Part shown: positions 26,053 through 34,421 of the stretch, one piece after another
Layout of the letters: each line of letters opens with the position of its first letter
Position numbering within the stretch: the stretch's first letter is position 1
From: Phycisphaerales bacterium
GTDB taxonomy: Bacteria; Planctomycetota; Phycisphaerae; Phycisphaerales; UBA1924
Length of the DNA: 64,000 bases
Assembly: GCA_029260495.1 (NCBI GenBank)
Contig: JAJDDD010000005.1
Coordinates: forward strand, 1-64,000
Direction of reading: 5' to 3'
Notes under the pieces: generated by a model
What the model was told of the DNA's origin: nothing
The model's database searches: none
Seen by the model: only the letters and a program-made list of their open reading frames with translations
Made by a program: the position numbers and the translations under genes

Positions 26053-27219
26053 TTAGAGAATCCGTGTCGCCCGGGGATAGCTTCCAAGCACGCGCAGCTC
26101 CTGGCAGTGGGCTGTCGCCTCGCGGATCGCGTATGCGATGTTGGGGTCGTCCTTGTGCCCCTGCAGGTCAATGAAGAACGAGTAGTGCCAGTTCACGCGC
26201 CCGCTCGGGCGCTTGTCGATGTGGGTGAGGTTGATCCCCGCACGATCGAAGACAGAGAGCACGCGCACCAGAGCGCCGGGATTATCGTCCGTCATGAACA
26301 TGATGGAGGTCTTGTCATCTTTGGAAGGCTGGGCGTGCTGGCGCGCAATGATGAAAAACCTCGTGATGTTGTTGGGATTATCTTCAACATCCTGAAACAG
26401 CATGCGCACGCCGTAGAGATCACCCGCAAGTGCAGATCCGATCGCAGCCGAGCCCGATGTCGAATCCGCTTCCATCTCTTTTTTCGCGGTCATCACCGCC
26501 TGGCTTGAACTCGCCGCCGCGATCAGCTCCGCCTTTGGATACTGCGTGATCAGCCATTTTCGACATTGCGCAAAAATCTCAGGCTTGGAGTGAATCCGCT
26601 TCACCTCCGCCGGCTCGCAGTTCGCCAGCAGCGTATGGCGAATCGTCACCAGCGATTCCCCGTACACAGTCACCTCATCGCCCGCGTCCCGGAAGGCGTC
26701 CATTGTTTCGACGATGCTCCCGCCGGTCGTGTTTTCGATCGGCGCCAGCCCGTAATCAACATGCCCGCGCCGCACTTCCGTAAAGACGCCTTCAATCTCG
26801 TGCAAATCCTCAAAGCTCACCGACGAGCCAAAATGAATCACCGAAGCAGCATGACTAAACGAGCCCGGCGGTCCGAGGTAGCCGATGCGCAGCGGCTGCT
26901 CCAGCGCGAATGATCCACTCATCAACTCCCGATACACACCCTCAATCGCGCGATCAGGCAGCGGGCCCTTGTTCGCGCTCATCGCCCGGCGAAGCACATC
27001 CTGCTCACGATGCGGCGCATAGATCGGAATGTCCGACCCACGCTTCACGCTTCCCACATCCACCACAAGCCTGGCTCGCTCATTGAGCAGTTCGACGAGC
27101 TTCTCATCCATCTGGTTGATGCGCAGCCGCAAGTCGTCGAGCTTCGCCTCCCCGGCTGCGTCCGGGGGACTGTCGCCGCCGGAACCGGCTTTCGTCTTTT
27201 CCGAATCATGGTTGGGCAT
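26053..27219 (-). CDS. pheA: Bifunctional chorismate mutase / prephenate dehydratase (P-protein)
   Basis: The 388-aa product converts chorismate to prephenate and then to phenylpyruvate in phenylalanine synthesis. It has a chorismate mutase domain of the AroQ type (about 25-105; LRLRINQMDEKLVELLNERARL), a prephenate dehydratase domain (about 108-290; GYLGPPGSFSHAA, PIENTTGGSI, NNITRFFII) and a C-terminal ACT domain (about 302-385; NPGALVRVLSVFDRAGINLTHIDKRP), which usually binds phenylalanine for feedback control. The start is ambiguous: in-frame starts at 27255, 27231, 27228 and 27219 are possible. Confidence 0.92.
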   Translation of the reverse strand: MPNHDSEKTKAGSGGDSPPDAAGEAKLDDLRLRINQMDEKLVELLNERARLVVDVGSVKRGSDIPIYAPHREQDVLRRAMSANKGPLPDRAIEGVYRELMSGSFALEQPLRIGYLGPPGSFSHAASVIHFGSSVSFEDLHEIEGVFTEVRRGHVDYGLAPIENTTGGSIVETMDAFRDAGDEVTVYGESLVTIRHTLLANCEPAEVKRIHSKPEIFAQCRKWLITQYPKAELIAAASSSQAVMTAKKEMEADSTSGSAAIGSALAGDLYGVRMLFQDVEDNPNNITRFFIIARQHAQPSKDDKTSIMFMTDDNPGALVRVLSVFDRAGINLTHIDKRPSGRVNWHYSFFIDLQGHKDDPNIAYAIREATAHCQELRVLGSYPRATRIL

Positions 27220-27410
27220 CAACGGCATCATCGGGTTCCCAGACCGCCCAGCCAAGTCCAGACAACAGAGAAAAGCCTCTTTTCTCGGACGGGCAGCCTG
27301 TTTTTCGCCAGGCGCCTGCTCACATGCGACAGAAGCGTGCCTTTTCTCCCTCGCCCGGCGCTTCTGAGCAGGTACCCTTCAGTAGAGCGAATCGTAAAGG
27401 GGATATCCAT

Positions 27411-28322
27411 ATGGCGGTCATCGCGACCATCACCGAGACAGCGACCATGAGCCTCAACGCCCTGCCGTGGAGTGCGGATGTCGTGCTCGCCGTCCTGCTG
27501 ATCTCCGGGCTACTCATGTGGGGATTTGGTCGACGACTCGTTCGCCCGCTTTTTCTCCTTGTTGCAGCCGCCGTCATTGGTTCCGCGGGTTTCTTCATTC
27601 TCCCTGAGTTTGCACCCGTCTCACCAGGCGCCGGCCTGCTGGTGGGCGCGATCGGCGGCGCGATCGCCGGCCTTTTGCTCTTTCGCATCGCGATGGCTTC
27701 CATTCTCGCAGCCGTCCTCACCATCACCTTCCCCGCCGCCGCCTGTGTCGTCATGCAGGTCCAGCCGTCGTGGTCGCAAACCGCAGCCACCAACGAACGC
27801 CCCTCCGAAAGCGAACCTCTTTTTCTTGATGATGTCCCCGTCATCCTCGATGGACTGTCCGATAACTCGAATCAAGACAGTTCAGACAGATATTCATATG
27901 AAGATGCCCGCGAGCGCGTCAGCCAGGTTCTTGAAGATGAACGCGTCAAAGCCGGGACGGACCGCGCTCGTGAGTTTCTCATTCAACTCGGCGACGAACT
28001 TCAATCAGAATGGCGCCAGCTTCCAGACAACCAACGCTGGGTCATCGTCACAACATCACTCTTAGGCAGCCTGATCGGCTTCTTTTTCGGACTTACCTGG
28101 CCCAAACACGTCGCGGCCCTCACCACCGCCTCCGCCGGCGCGGCTGTCTGGATTCCCGCAGGCTCCGCCATCGCCGTCGCCAACAATGCGCCGGGAGTCC
28201 ATCTCCTGCCCGACTCCGCCCGCATGTGGATTGGCATCTGGATGCTCGTCGCAGCGTGCGGCGCCCTCCTTCAATGGACCGCGTTGAAGCCTCGCACCGA
28301 TAAGAAGAACCAGAGCGACTGA
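27411..28322 (+). CDS. Multi-pass membrane protein, unknown function
   Basis: A 303-aa product with about three N-terminal transmembrane helices (including VVLAVLLISGLLMWGFGRRL), a soluble acidic segment of about 100 residues, and two or three C-terminal helices. The pattern of Gly-rich helices is loosely like TMEM198/DUF4203-type proteins. ATG 27411 has AAGGGG upstream. The next gene has a similar architecture and starts 38 bases later, so the pair is probably one operon. Confidence 0.6.
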   Translation: MAVIATITETATMSLNALPWSADVVLAVLLISGLLMWGFGRRLVRPLFLLVAAAVIGSAGFFILPEFAPVSPGAGLLVGAIGGAIAGLLLFRIAMASILAAVLTITFPAAACVVMQVQPSWSQTAATNERPSESEPLFLDDVPVILDGLSDNSNQDSSDRYSYEDARERVSQVLEDERVKAGTDRAREFLIQLGDELQSEWRQLPDNQRWVIVTTSLLGSLIGFFFGLTWPKHVAALTTASAGAAVWIPAGSAIAVANNAPGVHLLPDSARMWIGIWMLVAACGALLQWTALKPRTDKKNQSD

Positions 28323-28360
28323 TCCGTCGCGCCGTTTTTCTTCTCAATCACTCAAATAGC

Positions 28361-29164
28361 TTGCGCGAGGCTGCCACTGTGCTGTGCTCATTGCCATTGC
28401 TTGTCGCCCAGGAATCCGGCTGGACAGGCGCCACCGAAGAACTCTCCCAAACAGGGGACAACCCCACCACCATGTTCAGCGACGTGCTCGTCGGCCGGCT
28501 CGATATTCTCAGCCATCCCGACGAAATGCTCACCGCCCTCACCAACGTTCACCCCGTTTGGGCGACCATCTTCGTCGTCACCGGCGGCATCTGCCTCTTC
28601 AATGGCTACCGCTGGCACAAAGGCGTCATCCTCATCCTGGCGGGGATGCTCGGAATCTGGGCCGGGCTCTCGCTTGGCGATCAGATCGGGGGCGCCCACA
28701 CCGTCGCCGCCGCCTCCGTCGCGCTGCTCTTCGTTGTCCTCGCGCTTCCCGGCCTGCGCTTCGCCGTCGCTCTCTTCGGCGGGCTGGCTGGCGGGTTCTG
28801 CGGCGCCAACGCATGGACCGCGTTCGGCGGCGAGGCCGACCTTCACTACGTCGGCGCCATCGTCGGGCTCATCGCGGTCAGCATGCTCGCATTCCTCGCC
28901 TTCCGACTTGTCATCGTTCTCTTCACATCGATCGGCGGCGCGTCCCTCGTCGTCCTGGGCGCACTGGCGCTCATGCTGCGCGTCGAATCATGGAGCGGGG
29001 GATTGGTCAATGGTCTTGAAACCAACCCGCGCGTCGTGCCCCTCGTCGTCGCCGTCCTCGCTGCGGTGAGCCTCATCACCCAACTCGGCGGAGGCGTGCG
29101 CGGGCTCAATGCAGTCGCGGACAAGGCAGACCCGAAGAAGAAACCCGGCGCACAGCCGGCGTAG
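28361..29164 (+). CDS. Multi-pass membrane protein, TMEM198/DUF4203-like
   Basis: Up to 267 aa with about seven hydrophobic helices rich in Gly and Ala. These include GVILILAGMLGIWAGLSLG and FAVALFGGLAGGFCGANAW, a repeating pattern like DUF4203 proteins, and a Lys/Pro-rich tail. The start is uncertain: the frame opens at TTG 28361, which gives a signal-like N-terminus (VLCSLPLLVAQ), while the first ATG is at 28472. Function unknown. Confidence 0.58.
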   Translation: MREAATVLCSLPLLVAQESGWTGATEELSQTGDNPTTMFSDVLVGRLDILSHPDEMLTALTNVHPVWATIFVVTGGICLFNGYRWHKGVILILAGMLGIWAGLSLGDQIGGAHTVAAASVALLFVVLALPGLRFAVALFGGLAGGFCGANAWTAFGGEADLHYVGAIVGLIAVSMLAFLAFRLVIVLFTSIGGASLVVLGALALMLRVESWSGGLVNGLETNPRVVPLVVAVLAAVSLITQLGGGVRGLNAVADKADPKKKPGAQPA

Positions 29165-29196
29165 AGAAGTACGCCAACAAGCACCACGATATCGCG

Positions 29197-30690
29197 CTAC
29201 TCAAACAACCCCGCAAGCAAACGCACACCAAACCCCGTCGGCGTGTCCTTCGCAAACGGCCCCGTGTCGCTCTCCACCCGATGCACGCCCGCAATGTCCA
29301 GATGACACCACGGCATCGAATCATCTACGAAGTAGCTCAAAAACGCAGCCCCCTGAATCGGATGCGCCTTCCGCGTTGCGCTTGAGTTCACAATGTCCGC
29401 GATCGGTGACTTCATCAAATCTCGATACTCCTGATGCAAGGGCAGTCGCCACACACGCTCATCACACCTCGCCGCAGACGCCTCAACGCGCCCGCGCAGC
29501 GCATCATCATCACACCACATCCCAGCGAACGTTGACCCCAATGCTGTAATAACACCCCCCGTCAGCGTCGCGATGTCCACGATAAACGCCGGCTTTTCCT
29601 TGTCCTTCGCCCAGCACAGACCGTCAGCCAGCACCAGCCGCCCTTCCGCGTCTGTGTTCGTCACTTCCACCGTCACGCCATTGCGAAACGTCATCACGTC
29701 ATCCGGGCGATACGCATCATCCGAAACAGAGTTTTCCGCAGCCACCAGCAATCCCACCACAGGCTGTTTCGGTTTAATCACCTTCGCGATCGCGTGCATC
29801 GCCCCAAGCACCGCGCACCCGCCATCCTTGTCGCTCTTCATCCCGCGCATCCCCGCCGGCGGCTTAAGCGAAAGCCCGCCCGTGTCGTAGGTCACCGTCT
29901 TGCCCACAAACACCGCCGGCTTCTTCTTCCCCGCAGCTCCCGCCGGCGTGTACGCGATGCGAATCAAACAAGGCGGATTCTCAGAAGCCTGCCCGACGAT
30001 GACATGCCCGATCATCTTCTCCTTCTTCAGCGCTTCACCCTTGATGATGCGCACACTCACCGTCTCATCACCGCGCGCCATCGTCTTCGCCTGCGTCGCC
30101 ATCCACTCCGGCGTCGCGATGTTCGGCGGCGTGTTTGCGCACATCCGCGCAAAGTTAATCGACTCCGCCAGCGCCAATCCGCGCTTCATTCTCTTCGCAA
30201 ATGACTTATCCGGCGAGTTGATCGCCAGCTTCACACGGTCCGTCTTGGTCGTCGCCGCCCCACGATATTCATCAACGTTGAACGCGATCAGCCCCATCCC
30301 CTCGCCAAACGCTCCGCCGAACGTCTCAGAATCCACCTTCGCCTCTTTGAGTGGGCCACGAAAATCAACCTCCGCCGACTTCGCTTTGATCGAAGCCAGC
30401 CGTCTCCCGACGGCGCCCGCGATGTTGTCGCCTCGCTCGATAGATGCTTTCTTCCCAAGCCCCACAACCAGGATACGCTGCGCCGACTTGCCCTTCTTGA
30501 TGAAGGCTTCTGCGATCGTCCCCGCAGCCCCCGTGCATTCCGCCCGCTTGACAGCCCCCGCAATCATGCCCCCGACATCGCGCGACTTCGTCTGGGCATC
30601 GAGCGCAGGCGATCCCTTCTCCGGCTGAAAGACGCCAACAACAAGAACTTCCGGGTTCTGGCTGGCGGAAACGCGAACAGAGTCAAACAT
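29197..30690 (-). CDS. pepA: Leucyl aminopeptidase (M17)
   Basis: The 497-aa cytoplasmic product removes N-terminal residues, preferring Leu, using two metal ions. It has the M17 catalytic domain in its C-terminal half: VGKTVTYDTGGLSLKP, MKSDKDGGCAVLGAM and the family signature NTDAEGRL at about 345-352. The C-terminus has HPIQGAAFLSYFV and WCHLDIAGV. No Shine-Dalgarno sequence precedes the ATG; GACACT lies 6 bases upstream and could be a weak -10 box. It diverges from the HIT gene with 92 bases between. Confidence 0.93.
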   Translation of the reverse strand: MFDSVRVSASQNPEVLVVGVFQPEKGSPALDAQTKSRDVGGMIAGAVKRAECTGAAGTIAEAFIKKGKSAQRILVVGLGKKASIERGDNIAGAVGRRLASIKAKSAEVDFRGPLKEAKVDSETFGGAFGEGMGLIAFNVDEYRGAATTKTDRVKLAINSPDKSFAKRMKRGLALAESINFARMCANTPPNIATPEWMATQAKTMARGDETVSVRIIKGEALKKEKMIGHVIVGQASENPPCLIRIAYTPAGAAGKKKPAVFVGKTVTYDTGGLSLKPPAGMRGMKSDKDGGCAVLGAMHAIAKVIKPKQPVVGLLVAAENSVSDDAYRPDDVMTFRNGVTVEVTNTDAEGRLVLADGLCWAKDKEKPAFIVDIATLTGGVITALGSTFAGMWCDDDALRGRVEASAARCDERVWRLPLHQEYRDLMKSPIADIVNSSATRKAHPIQGAAFLSYFVDDSMPWCHLDIAGVHRVESDTGPFAKDTPTGFGVRLLAGLFE

Positions 30691-30782
30691 CGGTGTAGTG
30701 TCCTGAGGTGTGTGTGAACGCCCCGCGCACTTCCAGAGCGAAGTGGCGAGTGTACCGCCGCGCCGCTAGCGTGGCGTTTCCA

Positions 30783-31355
30783 ATGAGCGCACGCCCTGAA
30801 CAAACACCGCATCGCCCCAGCAACCTTGAAGCGCCCTGGCGCGACAAGTACCTCCAGACTCTCGCCCGGGACGAAAAAGCAGGCCCCAAGCCCGATGCTC
30901 CCCCCGGGGCTTTCCTCGCGGAATACTGGGCCCATCCCGAGCATGACGAAGCCAACCACGTCGTCGCCCGCGCCGGCGATCAAGACGGCGCCGGCATGAT
31001 CCTCCTCAACAAATACCCCTACGCCAACGGCCACCTTCTCATTGCGCTCGGACAAGGTCGGGCCCGCCTGCTCGACTACGACGCCGAGCAGCGCGCATCG
31101 TTATGGCGCATTGTCGATCTCGCCACAGACCTCATCGAACGCACACTCGACCCTCAGGGCGTCAACATCGGTGTCAATCAGGGGCGCGCCGCCGGCGCGG
31201 GCGTTCCCGGCCATCTGCATGTCCATCTCGTCCCGCGCTGGCACGGCGATGTGAACTTCATCACAACCGTTGGCCAGGTCCGCGTGAATCCCTCCGCCCT
31301 CGCAGACGTCGCTGCCCGCTATCGCGCAATGTGGGCGCAAATGAACACAGCGTGA
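30783..31355 (+). CDS. HIT-family nucleotide hydrolase or phosphorylase
   Basis: A 190-aa product with the histidine triad HLHVHLV (H144, H146, H148) in the context GAGVPGHLHVHLVPRW. Upstream is NKYPYANGHLLIALG. This matches the branch that includes Ap4A phosphorylases and dinucleoside polyphosphate hydrolases. The substrate cannot be assigned from sequence alone. An N-terminal extension of about 50 residues precedes the domain. ATG 30783 is chosen because the residues further upstream in the frame look non-coding. Confidence 0.83.
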   Translation: MSARPEQTPHRPSNLEAPWRDKYLQTLARDEKAGPKPDAPPGAFLAEYWAHPEHDEANHVVARAGDQDGAGMILLNKYPYANGHLLIALGQGRARLLDYDAEQRASLWRIVDLATDLIERTLDPQGVNIGVNQGRAAGAGVPGHLHVHLVPRWHGDVNFITTVGQVRVNPSALADVAARYRAMWAQMNTA

Positions 31356-31418
31356 CTCCTCCAAGCACGCCGCGCCCATATTTGTTTGCTGTCTAAGTCG
31401 CCCGGCGCTCAGCCCGGT

Positions 31419-31772
31419 TCACGCCGCCCGGCGCAAGCTGTACGCAACAGCAATCCGATACCCATGCCCCGTCGGCATGCATCGAAGCACCGTGCCCTCG
31501 CGCCATAAATCCATTCCCGGCGTCGTCTTGATCGACAAGCACGCGCCCGGCGAGAGTGGCTTGGAAGTCTCCGCCGACAACCCGCCTTCGCTCTCGTCAA
31601 TCAGATTCAGAAACATCGTTCGCCCCAGCCCGGCGCCATCCCGTCGTATCGCGGGCAAGCGCCCAAGCGCTGTCCATCTCTCGGCGGCTCGTCGCTCAAA
31701 TGGAAGCGGCGCCGGTGGTTCTTCCTCAATAGCGCCAGTCAAAACGCCGGTCTGGACCTGTGTGTCCTGCAT
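31419..31772 (-). CDS. PilZ domain protein (putative c-di-GMP receptor)
   Basis: A 117-aa product that is essentially one PilZ domain. It shows the two c-di-GMP-binding motifs: RxxxR (R28, R32 in RRAAERW) and DxSxxG (D59, S61, G64 in DESEGG), then the beta strands ending YRIAVAYS. ATG follows GGGAG with good spacing. A diguanylate cyclase is encoded at 44.9 kb in this window, but no direct partner is adjacent. Confidence 0.72.
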   Translation of the reverse strand: MQDTQVQTGVLTGAIEEEPPAPLPFERRAAERWTALGRLPAIRRDGAGLGRTMFLNLIDESEGGLSAETSKPLSPGACLSIKTTPGMDLWREGTVLRCMPTGHGYRIAVAYSLRRAA

Positions 31773-31865
31773 GGTTCAGCTCCCGGGCAAGTTGGGAGGC
31801 AGCCCGGAATCGCGCTGCGTCCCGCTCACCCATGACGCTGCCTATCGGCCCGAACCAACCCGGAC

Positions 31866-32402
31866 TCAAGCACCGCCCGGCTCGATCACCCCATCAACCT
31901 TGCGCGCAATCTTTCGGATCGCCTCCTGCGCGTTCGCGACCGCCGCCCGCTCGCTCTTTTTCCACATCCGAGGCAGCATGAAGGGCAGTGGCACAATCAC
32001 CAGCGGCAAATACCACCACCACGTCGGCCACCAGCCCCACGATGCGGGGATCAGCGCATCCGTCAGCGGCAGACCCGGCCACACCGAAACCACCACCAGC
32101 ACAATGAAAATCACCGGCAGCTTCCACAAAAGCCTCGACCGAAACCGCACCCTCACCCCGCTCCCCGTCCCCGCCTCGATCGCCCCAACAAGCTCCCGGT
32201 CAAAGGGATCTCCAAACGCCGCGACAACAAATGAACCCTCGCCGCGCTTCTCAAACCCTGGCAATCGACCCCGACGCGACGCTTTGCTCAGCGCCTGAAG
32301 AACTTCATCAGCAGAGAGCGACGTTGTGATTATCGGAAGCGCCGCGCCCGGATCTACGGGCGCCGCAGTTTCTTCCTTCTTCGATGTGGATTCATCACTC
32401 AT
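31866..32402 (-). CDS. Membrane protein, unknown function
   Basis: A 178-aa product. The N-terminus is disordered and acidic. Then comes a soluble domain of about 70 residues (ADEVLQALSKASRRGRLPGF...VAAFGDPFDRELVG), two transmembrane helices separated by a Trp-rich loop (WGWWPTWWWYLP) and a basic C-terminal helix. I do not recognise a family. It diverges from the gene at 32521 across 118 bases. Confidence 0.58.
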   Translation of the reverse strand: MSDESTSKKEETAAPVDPGAALPIITTSLSADEVLQALSKASRRGRLPGFEKRGEGSFVVAAFGDPFDRELVGAIEAGTGSGVRVRFRSRLLWKLPVIFIVLVVVSVWPGLPLTDALIPASWGWWPTWWWYLPLVIVPLPFMLPRMWKKSERAAVANAQEAIRKIARKVDGVIEPGGA

Positions 32403-32520
32403 TGTGGTTTACTTCGCTCTTGCGCACTGCTCATCGATAACCCACAACGGACGTGGACGGCGCGTGGAACTCCGGGCGCCTCACCGCATCGGCCGCTGTT
32501 CTGCGCGAGTCTAGCCCAAC

Positions 32521-33063
32521 ATGTCCCCACAACAAAATCACGCCCTCAAACTTCTCAAGACCAATGCCCTGACCGATGCAACAATAGATCAGATGGCAAA
32601 CATCCGGCCCAACCCGCGTCTCCGCTTGGTCTTCGGCCCAATGGAAGAAAAAGATATCAGCGCGCTCGCCGAAGCCAGCGCACGTCAGGAAATCGAAAGC
32701 GCCAACATCCGCGCCGCAGCGATGAGTGTTGATGACGCCAGGCAAATCTTCGCCGCCTCCGTCGCCGACCGCATCGAAGGCGGAACCGCCGCGATCCTTC
32801 GCCCGGGCGATCGCAGAGCGCTCGTCAACGCGGCGCAAGGCATGGGCATGCGCGTCTTCGACGCCAACCTGATCATCGCGCTGGTTCAGGAAAGCGCAAG
32901 GAATGGCGAAGATACACGCGACTCCGCCGGCCTGCTGCGCCTCATACCCGCTCCAGCAGACCGAAGCCGATCACACATGGCAGGCCCCATCCTCGCCATC
33001 TTCGCCTTCGCCGCCGCCATCCTTGCGCTGCTCATCGCCTGGGTGCTGCGCGGCGCGTCATAA
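32521..33063 (+). CDS. Tail-anchored membrane protein, unknown function
   Basis: A 180-aa product that is soluble and helical for about 150 residues and ends in one transmembrane helix (PILAIFAFAAAILALLIAWVL) with a two-residue basic tail, so the N-terminal domain should face the cytoplasm. No Shine-Dalgarno sequence is clear before ATG 32521. No family recognised. Confidence 0.6.
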   Translation: MSPQQNHALKLLKTNALTDATIDQMANIRPNPRLRLVFGPMEEKDISALAEASARQEIESANIRAAAMSVDDARQIFAASVADRIEGGTAAILRPGDRRALVNAAQGMGMRVFDANLIIALVQESARNGEDTRDSAGLLRLIPAPADRSRSHMAGPILAIFAFAAAILALLIAWVLRGAS

Positions 33064-33138
33064 ACATACCCAGCGTCCGCGCTCGTTCAACAACACAGCT
33101 ACCATGGCGCCTCCAAATCCCCATCGATGGAGATCGCG

Positions 33139-33606
33139 ATGCCCGTTATTGAAGTTGGACGCAAGGCCCCTGCATTCACTCTTGAAGATCAAGCTGGAAA
33201 AACACACAAACTCACCGACTACGCCGGCAAGACCGTTGTGCTCTACTTTTATCCCAAGGACGACACCTCCGGCTGCACAACTCAGGCCTGCGCCTTTCGC
33301 GATGATCTCCCAAAGTTCAAACGCTCCAAAGCTGTCATTCTCGGCGTCAGCCCGCAAGATGTGAAGAGCAAAGCAAAGTTCGCACAAAAGCTCGATCTCA
33401 ACTTTCCCATACTCGCTGACAACGACGCAATCATCTGCGACAAGTACGGCGTGTGGCAGGAAAAATCCATGTACGGCAAAAAATACATGGGCGTCGTGCG
33501 CACAACATTCCTCCTCAACCAATCCGGCAAAATCGTAAAACGCTGGGACAAAGTAAAAGTTCCCGGCCACGCAGAGGAAGTGCTCCAGGCGATCAAAGAG
33601 CAATGA
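33139..33606 (+). CDS. bcp: Thiol peroxidase (peroxiredoxin), Bcp/PrxQ type
   Basis: A 155-aa product that reduces peroxides using thioredoxin. It has the Bcp active site YPKDDTSGCTTQAC: peroxidatic C46 and resolving C51, spaced as in two-Cys PrxQ enzymes. The C-terminal half has the conserved TTFLLNQSGKIV. ATG 33139 has GGAG 6 bases upstream; an ATG at 33127 overlaps that site. The stop overlaps the DinB gene start (ATGA). Confidence 0.92.
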   Translation: MPVIEVGRKAPAFTLEDQAGKTHKLTDYAGKTVVLYFYPKDDTSGCTTQACAFRDDLPKFKRSKAVILGVSPQDVKSKAKFAQKLDLNFPILADNDAIICDKYGVWQEKSMYGKKYMGVVRTTFLLNQSGKIVKRWDKVKVPGHAEEVLQAIKEQ

Positions 33607-34142
33607 CCGCACTCATCGACCGCTATGAAGCAGGAGCCCAGCGACTCTCGCGCGCCCTCGATGGACTAGGCGCCCACGAGCTCGACGCGCAACCCGGCCC
33701 CGGCGCATTCTCCATTCGTCAGCTGCTCGCCCATTGTCTTGACGCCGACTTCGCCTACGCTGACCGAATCAAACGAATCATCGCAATGGATCGCCCCACA
33801 TTGCTCGGCTGGGATCAAAACGCCTTCGCGCGCAACCTGGTCTACGACACACTCAACGCCGAACTCGCCCTCGATGTCTTCATAGAAAACCGACAACTCA
33901 TCACCGCCATACTGCGCGCAGCGCCGCCCAACGCATGGGCGCGAGTCGGCGAACTGCGCGATCGCCACTCCGCATTCGGCGCGCCGGATGCATCAGGCGC
34001 CAAAACAACCGTCGGCGCCGCAGACGGCGAAGTCACACTCGAGCGCATCGTCACCATCGCCTGCGACCATCTCGATCATCACATGCAGTTTCTTTGTGCC
34101 AAACGCGACCGGCTCGGCCTCCCGCCCCAAGAACAAAACTAA
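33603..34142 (+). CDS. DinB-like four-helix-bundle protein
   Basis: A 179-aa product with the DinB/YfiT layout: IDRYEAGAQRLSRALDGL, then a helix with LLAHCLDADF, and a late helix ACDHLDHHMQF. The histidines in these positions usually bind one metal ion. Some members are thiol-dependent transferases that use bacillithiol or mycothiol. The start overlaps the bcp stop, so the two are translationally coupled, consistent with a thiol or stress context (inference). Confidence 0.78.
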   Translation: MTALIDRYEAGAQRLSRALDGLGAHELDAQPGPGAFSIRQLLAHCLDADFAYADRIKRIIAMDRPTLLGWDQNAFARNLVYDTLNAELALDVFIENRQLITAILRAAPPNAWARVGELRDRHSAFGAPDASGAKTTVGAADGEVTLERIVTIACDHLDHHMQFLCAKRDRLGLPPQEQN

Positions 34143-34160
34143 CTTCATTCCCTGAACAAC

Positions 34161-34233
34161 CCATTGTGATAGTGCGCACTGGCGAATATTCACCAGTTTG
34201 TTGTGGCCTTTGCGCACAACAATGTCACAATGG
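34161..34233 (+). other. Nested inverted repeats forming a possible three-way junction
   Basis: Outer arms CCATTGTGA (34161-34169) and TCACAATGG (34225-34233) are perfectly complementary. Inside lie an 18-base near-palindrome, CTGGCGAATATTCACCAG (34179-34196), and a 6-bp hairpin, GTTGTG (34200-34205) with CACAAC (34215-34220). The self-complementary TGCGCA occurs twice (34173, 34211). It lies upstream of an exported-protein gene and matches no RNA class I know. Confidence 0.4.
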
Positions 34234-34421
34234 AGGTTTATCTGCGCCCCCATGCAATCTGCCCGTTGCTTTCGCGTTCTGCCTCCTGGAGCATGCGCGT
34301 AGGCATGAAACTTCCGGGAGCGGGTCGGCCCCGTTTCAATCGCGGCCCCGGTGAATGTGTGCTCTGGTCATTGCAGACGCCGCCGATAACTACGGCGCCG
34401 ATCACAAGAAGGAGTATCAGG

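Noticed and set aside
34165-34229. TGTGA...TCACA as a CRP-type site
   Set aside because: The half sites are 55 bases apart instead of 6, so they do not form a CRP site; they are the arms of the larger inverted repeat.
34161-34233. A miniature transposable element with 9-bp inverted ends
   Set aside because: No flanking target-site duplication is visible and there is no second copy in the window.
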